Shown here: piece after piece, positions 1-9,168 of the stretch
Numbering within the stretch: position 1 is the stretch's first letter
How the letters are laid out: each line of letters starts with the position of its first letter
Assembly: GCA_016795365.1 (NCBI GenBank)
Contig: JAEUHN010000055.1
Location: 1-64,000, forward strand
Source: Verrucomicrobiaceae bacterium
GTDB taxonomy: Bacteria > Verrucomicrobiota > Verrucomicrobiia > Verrucomicrobiales > Verrucomicrobiaceae
Direction: 5' to 3'
Length of the DNA: 64,000 bases
Position numbers and translations under genes: made by a program
The notes under the pieces: generated by a model
What the model was told of the DNA's origin: nothing
Databases searched by the model: none
Seen by the model: only the letters and a program-made list of their open reading frames with translations

Positions 1-383
1 GGAGCACCTGCTGGCACGAGCACGGCGGCCAGCGTGATGATGGCGAGGTCCACCTTGTCGCCCTTCGACCACATATTCCCCAGTTGCATGATGGGAAACA
101 CAGCGAGCGCTGGCAGCACTGAATCCACCGTCTTCACCGCAAGCATCACGGCTTGATTGAGGTCGAGGGAAGACAGGAGATGAATCACTTTGGCAATCGC
201 AGCCTGAATAACGAACACGAGCGGCAGATCAGGGATCGCGAGCGAGAACTTCTCGATCAAAGAGCGTGCCTGAACGAGGTAGTAAGCCCCGTTCATGCCC
301 TGCACCATCGGCGTCGAAAAGTGCAGCCATGCGCGCGCGGAGGCCGCGACGAAAAAGGCAAGCAGAGAAAGGTAGCGGGGCAT
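1..383 (-). CDS. Membrane protein, C-terminus cut by the window edge (possible GT39-like glycosyltransferase)
   Basis: A reading frame starts at an ATG at 383 on the minus strand and stays open through the left edge, giving about 127 residues. The start is a hydrophobic segment (MPRYLSLLAFFVAAS), followed by a loop with HFSTPMVQGMNGAYYLVQAR and at least two more hydrophobic stretches. The GxNGxYYLxQAR loop between the first and second membrane segments resembles the early loop of dolichyl-phosphate-mannose mannosyltransferase-like membrane enzymes, but the usual acidic pair is absent. I therefore keep the call at polytopic membrane protein. It is followed on the same strand by the repeat protein ending at 429. 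No ribosome binding site is visible. Confidence 0.6.
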   Translation of the reverse strand, partial: MPRYLSLLAFFVAASARAWLHFSTPMVQGMNGAYYLVQARSLIEKFSLAIPDLPLVFVIQAAIAKVIHLLSSLDLNQAVMLAVKTVDSVLPALAVFPIMQLGNMWSKGDKVDLAIITLAAVLVPAGA

Positions 384-428
384 GATCAGCAAACCCTGGC
401 GACGTGCGAAAGTTCTTCCAGCGAATGC

Positions 429-1565
429 TTATCGCGCGTTGCTTGCCAGCCAGGCGGCGGCGGCATCGGGATCGTGCATTTGCCAGCGTTTCACACTCTG
501 ACCGATCAGCTCAGCGCGAAGGGCACGGTCTTGCACCGAGGCTGCCCACAGCGTGGCTGCGTGGGGATCATTGCGCAGGGCCTGGGCCTTCACGAGGGCG
601 GCGATGGCAGCGTCGCGAGCTTTGCCAGGATAGAGTTGAGAAACCCAAGTGGATGCAGCCATCGGATCGCGAGCGACCCAGGTGGTGATCAAGCCGGAAG
701 CGGCCTCGGCTTTCTGATCGGAGTCGGTGAGCGTGTTCACCCAGGTGGCAGTCTTGGCAGGTGCGCTCTCAGCCCAACGACCTGCGAGTGAACCCATCGC
801 AGCACCACGATCTTCGAAGGGCAATTCGTTCACGGCCTGAATGGCGCCATGGGTATCTGTGACGGCGAGTTGCGCTGCAACCCGGCGCACTGCTTGATCA
901 CGAACTTCTTCGGGCAGGCTGACAGCCCACTTCCAGGCGGCTTTTGGGTCGCTGTGTGCCCACTCATTGGCAATCGCAGCAGCGGTGCGGGCATCGTCGT
1001 CGTTCACCAGACCAGTCTGTAAGGAGCGACTCTCAAAGTAGGTCGCCGCTGCCTGACCATCACGACTGGCCCAGGTGCTCATCGCATTGATCTTCTGCTG
1101 CACATATTCGTCGCCGCTGAGCGTGTCCACATACGTGAGTGCAGTCTCAGGATCTTGTTCGGCGAAGCGAGTGACGAGAACCTGCCGCGAGATGCGTGAC
1201 TCGGGTTCGTCGGCCGCATTGTCCAGCGAGCGAAGGGCGGCGATGGTTTCGCGGACATCGAGCTTCTGCACGCGCTCGATCATCAGAGCGAAGCGGTCGT
1301 TGATGCTGTCCGTCTTGAGCAGGCGTGGTGCTGCGGGGGACTTTGTTTGGGCAGGAGGTGAAGCCGTAACCGATGGGGCTTCCGCTGCCGGGAGTTGAGC
1401 GGAAGCCGGTGCCGACGAAGACCTCCCAGAAGTCGCCGACACCGGCTTGGCAACAGCCTGTGGCATGGCAGGCCGATTGACCCACATGCCGAGGCTGAAA
1501 GTGAAGAGTAACGCCGTGCCATGCAGCATCCAGCGGACAGTCGTTGATAGGGAATTCGTTTTCAT
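429..1565 (-). CDS. Exported or membrane-anchored alpha-helical repeat protein
   Basis: A 378-residue protein. The start at 1565 (MKTNSLS) is preferred over an upstream in-frame start because it puts a single hydrophobic anchor (about residues 15-32) right at the N-terminus. An Ala/Pro/Ser-rich linker follows to about residue 85. The remainder is a run of about eight degenerate helical repeats of some 35 residues, marked by WA-x2-DP-x-AA-x2-W and by an arginine-rich second helix. This suggests a HEAT/TPR-like solenoid outside the cytoplasm. It lies between the EF-hand gene and the left-edge membrane protein on the same strand. I know of no assigned function for such repeat proteins; a scaffold or binding role is inference. 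Confidence 0.7.
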   Translation of the reverse strand: MKTNSLSTTVRWMLHGTALLFTFSLGMWVNRPAMPQAVAKPVSATSGRSSSAPASAQLPAAEAPSVTASPPAQTKSPAAPRLLKTDSINDRFALMIERVQKLDVRETIAALRSLDNAADEPESRISRQVLVTRFAEQDPETALTYVDTLSGDEYVQQKINAMSTWASRDGQAAATYFESRSLQTGLVNDDDARTAAAIANEWAHSDPKAAWKWAVSLPEEVRDQAVRRVAAQLAVTDTHGAIQAVNELPFEDRGAAMGSLAGRWAESAPAKTATWVNTLTDSDQKAEAASGLITTWVARDPMAASTWVSQLYPGKARDAAIAALVKAQALRNDPHAATLWAASVQDRALRAELIGQSVKRWQMHDPDAAAAWLASNAR

Positions 1566-1632
1566 ATCAGGACTCAGTGGGATGAAGGCTTTGCAGGAAT
1601 CGACGTTGCCAGGGAAACGAGAGCGTGAGGAG

Positions 1633-2343
1633 TTACTTCTTCGGGGGCTTGCCACCGTTGCCCGACGGTGGCGGCGGTGCGGCGGAGAATTCGGTCAAGG
1701 TGATGCTGCCATCGGCATCCGCATCCACCTTGGTGAAGGCGGCCTGAATCTGGGCAGCCGTGGCACCCTTGGGCGCACCGGCAGTGAACTCAGCCAGTGA
1801 CAAGCCGCCGCTCAGGTCCGTGTCGAGCGAGGTAAACTTCGCGGTGACGTCGGGTGGCGTGGGCTTGGTTGGCTTGGCGGTGAACTCTTCAAGCGAGAGG
1901 CTGTTGTCCTTGTTTGCGTCAAGCCTGTTGAACGTTGCGGCGATCTTGGCAGCCGTCGCTCCAGTGGGAGCACCCGCCGTGAATTCGGCAAGGCTGAGGC
2001 CGCCGCTGGTGTCGGTGTCCAGTGACGTGAATTTCGCCTGCTGAGCCGCAAGGCGTTCAGCCTGGATCGCAGCCTCCGCGGCAGCGCGCTCGGTGGCATC
2101 CAGCACTCCGTCGCCATTGGTGTCATACTTGGCGATCAGCTCCTGGCGTTTGGCTTCGAGGTCAGCCTTCATCGCGGTTTTCTCGGCGTCGGAGAGCTTG
2201 CCATCGCCATTGGTGTCATACTTGGCGAGGATCTCCGGCGGCACCGGGGGAGCCTTGGGCTTGCCTTTGGCAGGGGCGGCGAGGGCGAAGGCCGAAGTGC
2301 TCAGCACCAGGGCTGTGACGAGGAATAACTTGTTCGGTTTCAT
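1633..2343 (-). CDS. Exported protein with six EF-hand calcium-binding loops
   Basis: A 236-residue protein starting at 2343 (MKPNKLFLVTALVLS), where a signal peptide ends near AFALAAPAKG. Six EF-hand loops are visible: DTNGDGKLSDAE, DTNGDGVLDATE, DTDTSGGLSLAEF, DANKDNSLSLEEF, DTDLSGGLSLAEF and DADADGSITLTEF. Loops 3 and 5, with the linker that follows each, are nearly identical in protein but differ at many codons, pointing to an old internal duplication. Short Pro/Lys-rich stretches flank the domain. The protein probably binds calcium in the periplasm or outside the cell. Upstream in-frame sequence to 2472 lacks a signal peptide and was not used. It runs in the same direction as the repeat-protein gene 67 bases downstream. 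Confidence 0.85.
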   Translation of the reverse strand: MKPNKLFLVTALVLSTSAFALAAPAKGKPKAPPVPPEILAKYDTNGDGKLSDAEKTAMKADLEAKRQELIAKYDTNGDGVLDATERAAAEAAIQAERLAAQQAKFTSLDTDTSGGLSLAEFTAGAPTGATAAKIAATFNRLDANKDNSLSLEEFTAKPTKPTPPDVTAKFTSLDTDLSGGLSLAEFTAGAPKGATAAQIQAAFTKVDADADGSITLTEFSAAPPPPSGNGGKPPKK

Positions 2344-2597
2344 GACTGGCTTCGAGTTGGGGTTGGGACGACTGGTGGACCCGGCTCGTGGGTGATCCAG
2401 CGAGTCGTGTGACCGATGATTGTCGATCACGCAGCACCGAAACCGAGCGAACCTGAAGAAGTCGTTAAGCACGACTCAAGATGACAGGGATGTAATCCTG
2501 TGGCTCGATCTCGCGCAGCGAATGCCCAGTGAGTCATCGCAGGCGAAAACACGAAAATGGTTCGCCTGCGGGCTAAGGTGAGAGCTGAAAGCGATGG
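2344..2597. other. Intergenic region, nothing assigned
   Basis: About 250 bases between the stop of the large propeller gene and the start of the EF-hand gene, both on the minus strand. It should hold the EF-hand gene promoter and perhaps a terminator. I see no strong hairpin with a T-run and no convincing promoter. Confidence 0.4.
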
Positions 2598-5500
2598 CTA
2601 TCGCCCGGCCACTTCGTGAATCTCCTTGGCCCCAGTGCGCAGCACTTCGATGCCGCTGATGATGGGCATGTGATCAGCCTCGGTGGCCGTGGTGATCAGA
2701 TCGAGAGCGAGCTTGTCAGTGACAGCAATCTTCTCGAACTCGACGATGTGGGCCTTCTTCTCGCCTCCTGAAGCCACCACAGGATCAAAGCTCTTGAGCA
2801 CGGTCTTGCCTTGCAGTTGCACATCGAAGACACGTTGCCCGGCCTTGTCATTCTCCAGCGAGGCGAAGTAGAGACGAACGGTGAACGTGTCGGCCTTTTG
2901 ATCCTTGCCAATGAGCGGCAGCTCCGCGTGCGTGAGACCCTTGATGCCGCTGGTGAATACCCAGGGCGTGTCGTGACCACTCACCTGATACGAGTCACTG
3001 TTGAACGCGTAGTTGCCACCGCCTTTGAGGATCGTGGGTTTCAGGTCGAGCGGCAGATCAATGCCTGCCCGTGAACTCGGGCGCGGATAGCCCAGCCAGA
3101 GCTTGCCATGCGAATCGCGACGATCACCGGGAGCGGCAAGATTGAGCGCGAGATGCTGGACGGGCGCGGTGGCACCATCGGCATAGTAAACTCCCCAGTC
3201 GATTTTGTCGTCGCGCGGCTCGAACACGATGGTGCTGGCAACGCTGAACAAGCAAACACACCCAGCGCTTGCTTCAGGAATCATGACCAGACCATTGGCA
3301 GGGATCGTATTGATCCAGCAGCCCAGGCGTTGCCCGGCGAAGTGCTGCGTGCCCTGGTCTTCGTCGCGATTGTAGTAGGCGGTGAACTTGCTGCGGAAGA
3401 ACATCATGTTTGGCGTGGCGCTGATCGCGCCGCAGTGGTGACCTGGACGGATGAAGGACCACGGTGTCTGCTCGCCTGTGATCGGGTGCGTGCGCATCTT
3501 TTGCTGGCCGGTGTAGAGGTCGTAGGACCATGGCTCGGCGATGATCTCATTGTCGATGATGATGGGGCGATGGCGGTAGTTGGCATCCTTGGCCCAGAGC
3601 TTCTCACCATTGTTTGCATCGAGCACAACCAGGCGACGGCGGGCAAACTCGCCCTTCAGGAACTGCTCCCAGTAGTGACCATTCGCATTCGCACCACCGA
3701 GGACGATGTGACCGTTGTGGTAGAGCAAGGTAAGACTGCCGCCGCCGTCACCGATCTCGCTGCAATCGGTGACATCGACAGGCTTGGCGAAAAGCTGCTT
3801 GCCGGTTTTGGCATCGAGACCTACCGCGAGACGGAGGTCCGCCTTCTTGATGCGCTCCTCGGCAATCTGCTGCTCCTTGCCCGTCAGCTTGGCCAACTCA
3901 GATTTGTCCTGATTGAGCATGTCTTCGCGTTGCTCCTTGGTCAGTGAGGCATCGATGAGGAAGACGCGACCGTCGCCAATGGCGATGCTCACATGGGAGA
4001 TGTGCTTGCCCGCATACTCCCAGGCAATCTTCTGGGACTGGATGTCGAAGGCGAAGATCTTGTCGGTGGAGTCGGCGACCGTGGCACCTCGGCGCTTGCG
4101 CTCTTCGGTCAGGGCTTTGCGGTCCGTGCTGGTGCCGAAGAGCAAGCCATCCTGCACCGCGATGTAACCCCACTGGCGCTCTTCCTTCGGCTTGGTTCCA
4201 GGCACCTCGAATTCGTGCACGATCTTCCCAGTCGCTGCATCAAACTGAACACATTTCTCTTCGACGACCACGAAGAGCGCGTCGTTCGTCGCGGCCATGT
4301 TGCCCGGCTCGCGTGCGGCTTTGAGTCCATCGCGAATGGCTCCCGGGTTAGCCACTTCCCAGAGCAGATCGCCATTGTAGGCATCGTAGGCCATCACGGT
4401 GGTGTCGCCCTGGATGAACAGGCGACCATTCACGCTGATCGGACCCACGGCACCGTTGTGACGATTCACCATCTTGCCGGGACCTGGATCGCCATACCAC
4501 AGCACGCTGAGCCCGCCTTTGATCCGCTGATCGTTGTTGGACGACGTATTCGCCGCATTGCCATACTGATGGGACCAATCACCTGCGCCAGGGAGTGCCG
4601 CACGCTTCAGCAAAGTAAAGTCACCCTGTTTCGTGATCGTTGCCTTCTCGTCAGCGAGTTTCGTGGCGGCGAGGAATTCATCAGCCTTGCCGCTGGAGGC
4701 CAGGCAGAGCACACCACCGAGAGGCTTGAGATGACGTGCCACATCCGTGGGCACATTGGTGAACGATTCATTGTCCGCGACGATGAGGTTGGCGAAGTAG
4801 CTGCCGTAGGGGATGGTCGAGAGGTCGAGGTGATCGAAGGTGAGACGAGGACCATACAGGCCGGTGTTGATCATCTGGGCTCGAGCGGCTTCTACTTTCT
4901 TCGCATCTGTATCGACGCCGAAAATGATCAGCTGACTGCGCCTCGCGAGTTCGAGCGCGAGATGACCACGTTCATTGCCTAGCACGAGGCAGAAGCCCTT
5001 GGTGATGCCAGTGTGCTTCAGGATTGCCTCCGCCTTTTTTGCTGCTTCAGCATCGGTGGGTGACTGGGCAAGTGCAGGGGATGGAGCAGGGCTGCCTCCC
5101 GTGGTGAAGTTGTAAATCTTCCCGGTGCTCGTGCTCACCACGAGGTGGCTATTCGCCACCGCAATGCCGCGGGCGTTGCCATCGACTGCCGACTGCCAGA
5201 CCTGCTTGCCACTGGCTGCATCAATGGCAATCACCTCATTCAGACCACCCGCAAACAAGGTGTTGCCAGCGAGCACGAGTGACGCGTCGTGCTTGGAGGG
5301 CAGCTTCCACTTCACACCTTCGTCAGCAAACGTGGTCACCTCTTTCTTCGCTTTCGCGAGTTCGTCCTGCTTCGCCTTGTAGTCGGCACGCTTGGGTTCG
5401 TAGAGCGCGGTCGCGGCGTTCATGTCGCTTTCATACTTGGCGAGCGCCGTCTTGATGCTTTCGACGCCGGTGCCGGTTTTCTCCGCCTGGGCGAGGCTCT

Positions 5501-6638
5501 CCTTGGCTTTGCGCAGTTTGGTGGCGTGCTTCTCCACATCCTTCACCAGCGCGAGCGCCGGGTGCTTCTTGAGGTCGGCGCTGAGCTTGGTGATCTTCAT
5601 CTGCAAGGCGTGGCGCTTCCGTGTTCCCTCGGCGTGAGCGATCTTGTCGATGCAGGTGATTTCGGTGCCATTGGCCATGTAGCCGAGATTGCCTGCAAGC
5701 GTCATCTGAGTGCCAGCGAACCATCCGAAGCCGGTCTTCTGCTTGTCCTGATCCATCGCGAGGATTTGATGTTCGCCCACCGCGAAGATCTGGTCGTCGG
5801 CAAGGAAGGCTTGTGTGCCACCGATCTGTCCACCTGCATCGCCACGCCAGCCGGGCTCGGGCTTGACGAGATACTCACCTGTCTTGCGATTGAACGAGGC
5901 CGCCAGCGAACGACCTGAGGGGACAAACAAGATGTCCTTCGAGGCCAGTAGGTAGCCCTGAGGCGAGAGGTCGTTGCGTCCAGCGTCCTGCTGGCTGATG
6001 GCGTCGTTCTTCCAGATCACTTTGCCGGTCGCTGCCTCGACCGCATACAGATAGACATTCTCGTGCGGGAACACACCTGCTCCGAAGTAGGCCACACCAT
6101 CATCGACGAGCACACCGGTGCGCACTGGCCAGCGTGAGACCATGCGTCCTCGGGCCAGGATGCGTTCATCGTTGGGACCGGCACGAAGCTTCCACACGAG
6201 GCTGCCATCCTTGGCGCTGATGCAATAAACCCAGCCGTCGTCTGAACCAATGAACACGCGGTCATCAACGACCATCGGAGCAAGCCGCACCGGAGCTAGC
6301 GTGAAGAAGGTCCACACGTCGGTTCCCGTCTTCAGATCCTGGCAATGAACCCGGCCATCGACAGATGAGCCAAAGAACATTCGATCACCCACGATGGCCA
6401 CGTGAAACACATCATCGAAGGTGATGCGGTTCTTCAGAATCATCGTCTCGTATTGCTTCCCGTCTTCACCAGCCCAGGCCATTTGCGGAGCTGTGGGTGA
6501 AGTGAAGGTGGAGCGCAGCGTGAGTGGTAAATTCAAAGACTCTTCGGTGAAGCCTACGCGAGAAACATCGTGCAAGTAAGTGGGCCAGTCTGCATGGGCA
6601 GTCAGGGTGATTAAGGAGAGTGCGGCGAGTAGCTTCAT
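2598..6638 (-). CDS. Secreted multidomain protein: PQQ-type beta-propeller, methyltransferase-like domain, malectin-like domain
   Basis: A 1346-residue protein with a clear signal peptide (MKLLAALSLITLTAHA). Residues about 20-340 and 690-1190 carry many PQQ/quinoprotein propeller strands of the type GxVhCxDxxTGxxVW (VHCQDLKTGTDVWTF, VYCISAKDGSLVWKL, VIAIDAASGKQVW, MAYDAYNGDLLWEV). Residues about 345-440 are a charged coiled coil. Residues about 535-680 look like a class I SAM methyltransferase: VLGNERGHLALELA for motif I, then an acidic GVDTDAKKVEAA after strand 2. The last 130 residues resemble a malectin fold (TFTVRLYFASLE, GQRVFDVQLQG, IISGIEVLR). Redox or carbohydrate binding at the cell surface is plausible; whether the methyltransferase part is active is unknown. 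It is divergent from the FadL-like gene. Confidence 0.85.
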   Translation of the reverse strand: MKLLAALSLITLTAHADWPTYLHDVSRVGFTEESLNLPLTLRSTFTSPTAPQMAWAGEDGKQYETMILKNRITFDDVFHVAIVGDRMFFGSSVDGRVHCQDLKTGTDVWTFFTLAPVRLAPMVVDDRVFIGSDDGWVYCISAKDGSLVWKLRAGPNDERILARGRMVSRWPVRTGVLVDDGVAYFGAGVFPHENVYLYAVEAATGKVIWKNDAISQQDAGRNDLSPQGYLLASKDILFVPSGRSLAASFNRKTGEYLVKPEPGWRGDAGGQIGGTQAFLADDQIFAVGEHQILAMDQDKQKTGFGWFAGTQMTLAGNLGYMANGTEITCIDKIAHAEGTRKRHALQMKITKLSADLKKHPALALVKDVEKHATKLRKAKESLAQAEKTGTGVESIKTALAKYESDMNAATALYEPKRADYKAKQDELAKAKKEVTTFADEGVKWKLPSKHDASLVLAGNTLFAGGLNEVIAIDAASGKQVWQSAVDGNARGIAVANSHLVVSTSTGKIYNFTTGGSPAPSPALAQSPTDAEAAKKAEAILKHTGITKGFCLVLGNERGHLALELARRSQLIIFGVDTDAKKVEAARAQMINTGLYGPRLTFDHLDLSTIPYGSYFANLIVADNESFTNVPTDVARHLKPLGGVLCLASSGKADEFLAATKLADEKATITKQGDFTLLKRAALPGAGDWSHQYGNAANTSSNNDQRIKGGLSVLWYGDPGPGKMVNRHNGAVGPISVNGRLFIQGDTTVMAYDAYNGDLLWEVANPGAIRDGLKAAREPGNMAATNDALFVVVEEKCVQFDAATGKIVHEFEVPGTKPKEERQWGYIAVQDGLLFGTSTDRKALTEERKRRGATVADSTDKIFAFDIQSQKIAWEYAGKHISHVSIAIGDGRVFLIDASLTKEQREDMLNQDKSELAKLTGKEQQIAEERIKKADLRLAVGLDAKTGKQLFAKPVDVTDCSEIGDGGGSLTLLYHNGHIVLGGANANGHYWEQFLKGEFARRRLVVLDANNGEKLWAKDANYRHRPIIIDNEIIAEPWSYDLYTGQQKMRTHPITGEQTPWSFIRPGHHCGAISATPNMMFFRSKFTAYYNRDEDQGTQHFAGQRLGCWINTIPANGLVMIPEASAGCVCLFSVASTIVFEPRDDKIDWGVYYADGATAPVQHLALNLAAPGDRRDSHGKLWLGYPRPSSRAGIDLPLDLKPTILKGGGNYAFNSDSYQVSGHDTPWVFTSGIKGLTHAELPLIGKDQKADTFTVRLYFASLENDKAGQRVFDVQLQGKTVLKSFDPVVASGGEKKAHIVEFEKIAVTDKLALDLITTATEADHMPIISGIEVLRTGAKEIHEVAGR

Positions 6639-6802
6639 GGTGTCTGCATTACAAACGTGGGCTGCTGACGAATGTTCCCTCTGACGCGGTCATGAAGCGC
6701 ATTTTTATGCTGGAGATGCCTGCGACGCGAAGGGAGCTTCCTTTGGCAAAACGTCGTCATCGGATCTTCACAGGTCTGCATAACAAAGGAATGGAGATTA
6801 AA

Positions 6803-6832
6803 GTTGACGCTGGAGCGAGAAGTCCCCTAACC
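6803..6832 (+). promoter_or_regulatory. Weak candidate promoter for the FadL-like gene
   Basis: TTGACG at 6803-6808 followed after about 18 bases by TAACCT at 6827-6832, 29 bases before the ATG at 6862. The -35 is good and the -10 poor. It sits in the divergent gap between the propeller gene and the porin gene. Confidence 0.25.
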
Positions 6833-6861
6833 TCGCTGCTGTCCATTTGGACAGCCCTCCC

Positions 6862-8121
6862 ATGTCGTCCTCTCATACCTCACGTTGGGGCAGCCGTCTG
6901 GCTGCCGTTTTTGCTGCTGCTGCAACCATGCAGGGATATGCAGCGGAAGGTGTTCGAACCCTTCCTGATTCGGCTGGAGCGCTCGGAATGGTGGGCGGCA
7001 GACAGGCAAACTTGCGTGATCCTTCCGTCACCCGATCGAATCCCGCGAACCTGCAGTTCCTTCGCGAAGATGCATTGATGATCAATGTGCAGCCCTGGTA
7101 TGGGCAGACCGATTTCGATGGTGTGAATGGAACCTCTGATTCTATGATCCAGCCATGGAAACCTCTCGGCAGTTTCTATGCTGTGATGCCGGTCAATGAC
7201 GATGTCACGTTTGGTTTTGGCATCACAGCCCCGTTCGGCATCGCCATCAGCTGGCCCCGTGATGGAGCGTTTAGATACAGTGCGCCTTACGATGCGGTTC
7301 TTCAAACCGCTGCGATCAACCCGGCAGTGGGAATCAAGATCTCGGATGCGGTGAACTTCGGCGTTGGTCTGGACATCTTCTACTCCAGACTCAAGCTCGA
7401 TCAGGCTTACCCGTGGGCTGCGGCGCTTGGCGTGCCGGCTGCTGATGGCGACATGACCTTCGAGGGCGATGGCTGGGGTTTGGGTGCGTATGCGGGATTC
7501 ACGATCCAGCTCGCTGAGCACCATCGTCTGGCGATCACTGGGCGGCTCCCAGTGACCGTGGATTACGAAGGTGATTTCACAATCAGCAACATGCCAGCCG
7601 CACTCCGGGGCCTGTATTCTTCACGCAGCGACTTCAAGTCGCAGATCGAACATCCGGCGAGCATTGGGGTTGGCTATGGAGTGGACCTCTCGGACAAGAT
7701 CACCTTTGGCCTCGACTATGAATGGATCCAAAACTCTGCGCACACGAGCCTGCCTTTGAACGTGGGCAAGAATCAGGCGCTGCTGCCAGTGAGCGGACTC
7801 GATCTTGAGTGGCGTGACTCTTACACGATCGGCGGCGGCTTTGAATACAAGCTCACTCCGGCATGGATGCTGCGCGCGGGTTACATGTTCTCGAAGTCTC
7901 CTCTGCGCGACCGGACATTCACGCCGTCGATTCCCACCAATGACCGCCACCTGTTCAGCATCGGCACCGGCTACACCTTTGGCAGGAACACCATCGACTT
8001 CGCCTACTCGTTCGTGCCGATGGAGACCCGCCATGTGCGCACGGCTGCCACACCTGCGTTCAATGGTGACTACGAGATCGAGTGGCATGTGTTCAGCCTG
8101 AGCTACACACGGCGATTCTGA
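6862..8121 (+). CDS. FadL/OmpP1-family outer membrane transport protein
   Basis: A 419-residue protein starting at the ATG at 6862, with a signal peptide ending near MQGYAAEG. The mature start (GVRTLPDSAGALGMVGGRQA) followed by DPSVTRSNPANL matches the FadL/TodX pattern of an N-terminal hatch with an early SNPANL-like motif. The rest alternates short polar turns with amphipathic strands (FGFGITAPFGIAISWP, VGVGYGVDLSDKITFGLDY) and ends in an aromatic-rich final strand closing with RRF, as outer membrane barrels do. FadL proteins move long-chain fatty acids or other hydrophobic compounds across the outer membrane. It lies just upstream of the lycopene-cyclase-like gene (42-base gap), so transport of a hydrophobic substrate or product is a reasonable inference. 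Confidence 0.85.
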   Translation: MSSSHTSRWGSRLAAVFAAAATMQGYAAEGVRTLPDSAGALGMVGGRQANLRDPSVTRSNPANLQFLREDALMINVQPWYGQTDFDGVNGTSDSMIQPWKPLGSFYAVMPVNDDVTFGFGITAPFGIAISWPRDGAFRYSAPYDAVLQTAAINPAVGIKISDAVNFGVGLDIFYSRLKLDQAYPWAAALGVPAADGDMTFEGDGWGLGAYAGFTIQLAEHHRLAITGRLPVTVDYEGDFTISNMPAALRGLYSSRSDFKSQIEHPASIGVGYGVDLSDKITFGLDYEWIQNSAHTSLPLNVGKNQALLPVSGLDLEWRDSYTIGGGFEYKLTPAWMLRAGYMFSKSPLRDRTFTPSIPTNDRHLFSIGTGYTFGRNTIDFAYSFVPMETRHVRTAATPAFNGDYEIEWHVFSLSYTRRF

Positions 8122-8163
8122 TCAGTGCTTTTTACCAGCTGATTGACGGAACCCCCTCCTCCC

Positions 8164-9156
8164 ATGAACTCCAGAATCAGCAGCTCGTTCGTCATGTTCG
8201 TCGCGATGCTTGTGCTCATCGCGCTGCCCGTGACGCTCACGCTGTTTACCGTCCACCATCCGCATACGATGGTGCCTACATCGGACAATCCGACGCCCTA
8301 TGGCTACACTTGGAGCTGTTTGATGTTCATCATTCCTGTGGTCGTGCTCGGCTGGTGGTTTCACTTCCACTGGTCGCAGAAGATGGACAAACGTGCTTTC
8401 TATATCGCGGTCGCGGCGTTTGCCGTGTCAGGCAGTCTCCTGGACATCACTTTGGGCAATACGTTCTTCGAGTTCCCGAACAAGAACGCCGTGCTCGGCT
8501 GGTTCATTCCTGGCTGGAAGTTTGGTGTCGGTTGGGTGAAGAATCTTCCCATCGAAGAGTTCGTCTTCTACGTGTCTGGCAATCTCTTCACGCTGCTCGT
8601 TTACCTTTGGGGAGCCAGCGTATGGTTTGATCGCTACAACCCTGAGGGTTACCTGACGCTGCCGGCGGACACACGGCGCATGTTCAAGCCTCACTGGGAC
8701 TCCCTTGTCTATGCGGTGGTGCTGATTGTCGGAGCAATCGTGGTGAAAAAGTTTCTCGCCCTGCCAGAGAATCGTGAAGGCCTGCCGGGCTACTTCATCT
8801 TCGAGGTGTGTGTGCTTTTCGGTCCCACGTTCGTCCTGTTTCACAGCGTCAAGGACTTGATCAACTGGCGTGCCATGGGCCTGTCGATCGTCATGATGTG
8901 GCTCATCAGTGTGATCTGGGAGGCTACGCTCGCACTGCCATACGGGTGGTGGGGATTCCACAAGCCGATGATGCTCGGCATCTTCATTCGCGGATGGTCA
9001 CACCTGCCGATCGAGGAGCCGATTCTGTGGACCCTGGCACCGTGGGTGACTGCGATGATGTATGAAGCGGTTCGATTGTTCGTTAGCAGTCAGAACTCTG
9101 TGCGCGAGACGCTCCTGGGGAGCAAATCCGGGACTTCATCTGCCAGGCAGGTATGA
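8164..9156 (+). CDS. Integral membrane protein with two lycopene-cyclase-like (CrtYc/CrtYd-type) domains
   Basis: A 330-residue polytopic membrane protein with about seven or eight hydrophobic helices. The ATG at 8164 is used because the in-frame TTG 21 bases upstream has nothing to support it. Two copies of the hallmark motif of the small membrane lycopene cyclases are present: LPIEEFVFY at about 128-136 and LPIEEPILW at about 281-289. CrtYc and CrtYd each carry one PxEE motif and act as a pair; archaeal and fungal enzymes fuse the two. Here both copies are in one chain, which fits a fused heterodimeric-type cyclase. The loop RGWSHLPIEE and the acidic pairs are intact. The neighbouring CrtI-like genes support a carotenoid-like role, but the substrate is unknown. 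Confidence 0.75.
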   Translation: MNSRISSSFVMFVAMLVLIALPVTLTLFTVHHPHTMVPTSDNPTPYGYTWSCLMFIIPVVVLGWWFHFHWSQKMDKRAFYIAVAAFAVSGSLLDITLGNTFFEFPNKNAVLGWFIPGWKFGVGWVKNLPIEEFVFYVSGNLFTLLVYLWGASVWFDRYNPEGYLTLPADTRRMFKPHWDSLVYAVVLIVGAIVVKKFLALPENREGLPGYFIFEVCVLFGPTFVLFHSVKDLINWRAMGLSIVMMWLISVIWEATLALPYGWWGFHKPMMLGIFIRGWSHLPIEEPILWTLAPWVTAMMYEAVRLFVSSQNSVRETLLGSKSGTSSARQV

Positions 9157-9168
9157 CACTGACAACGA

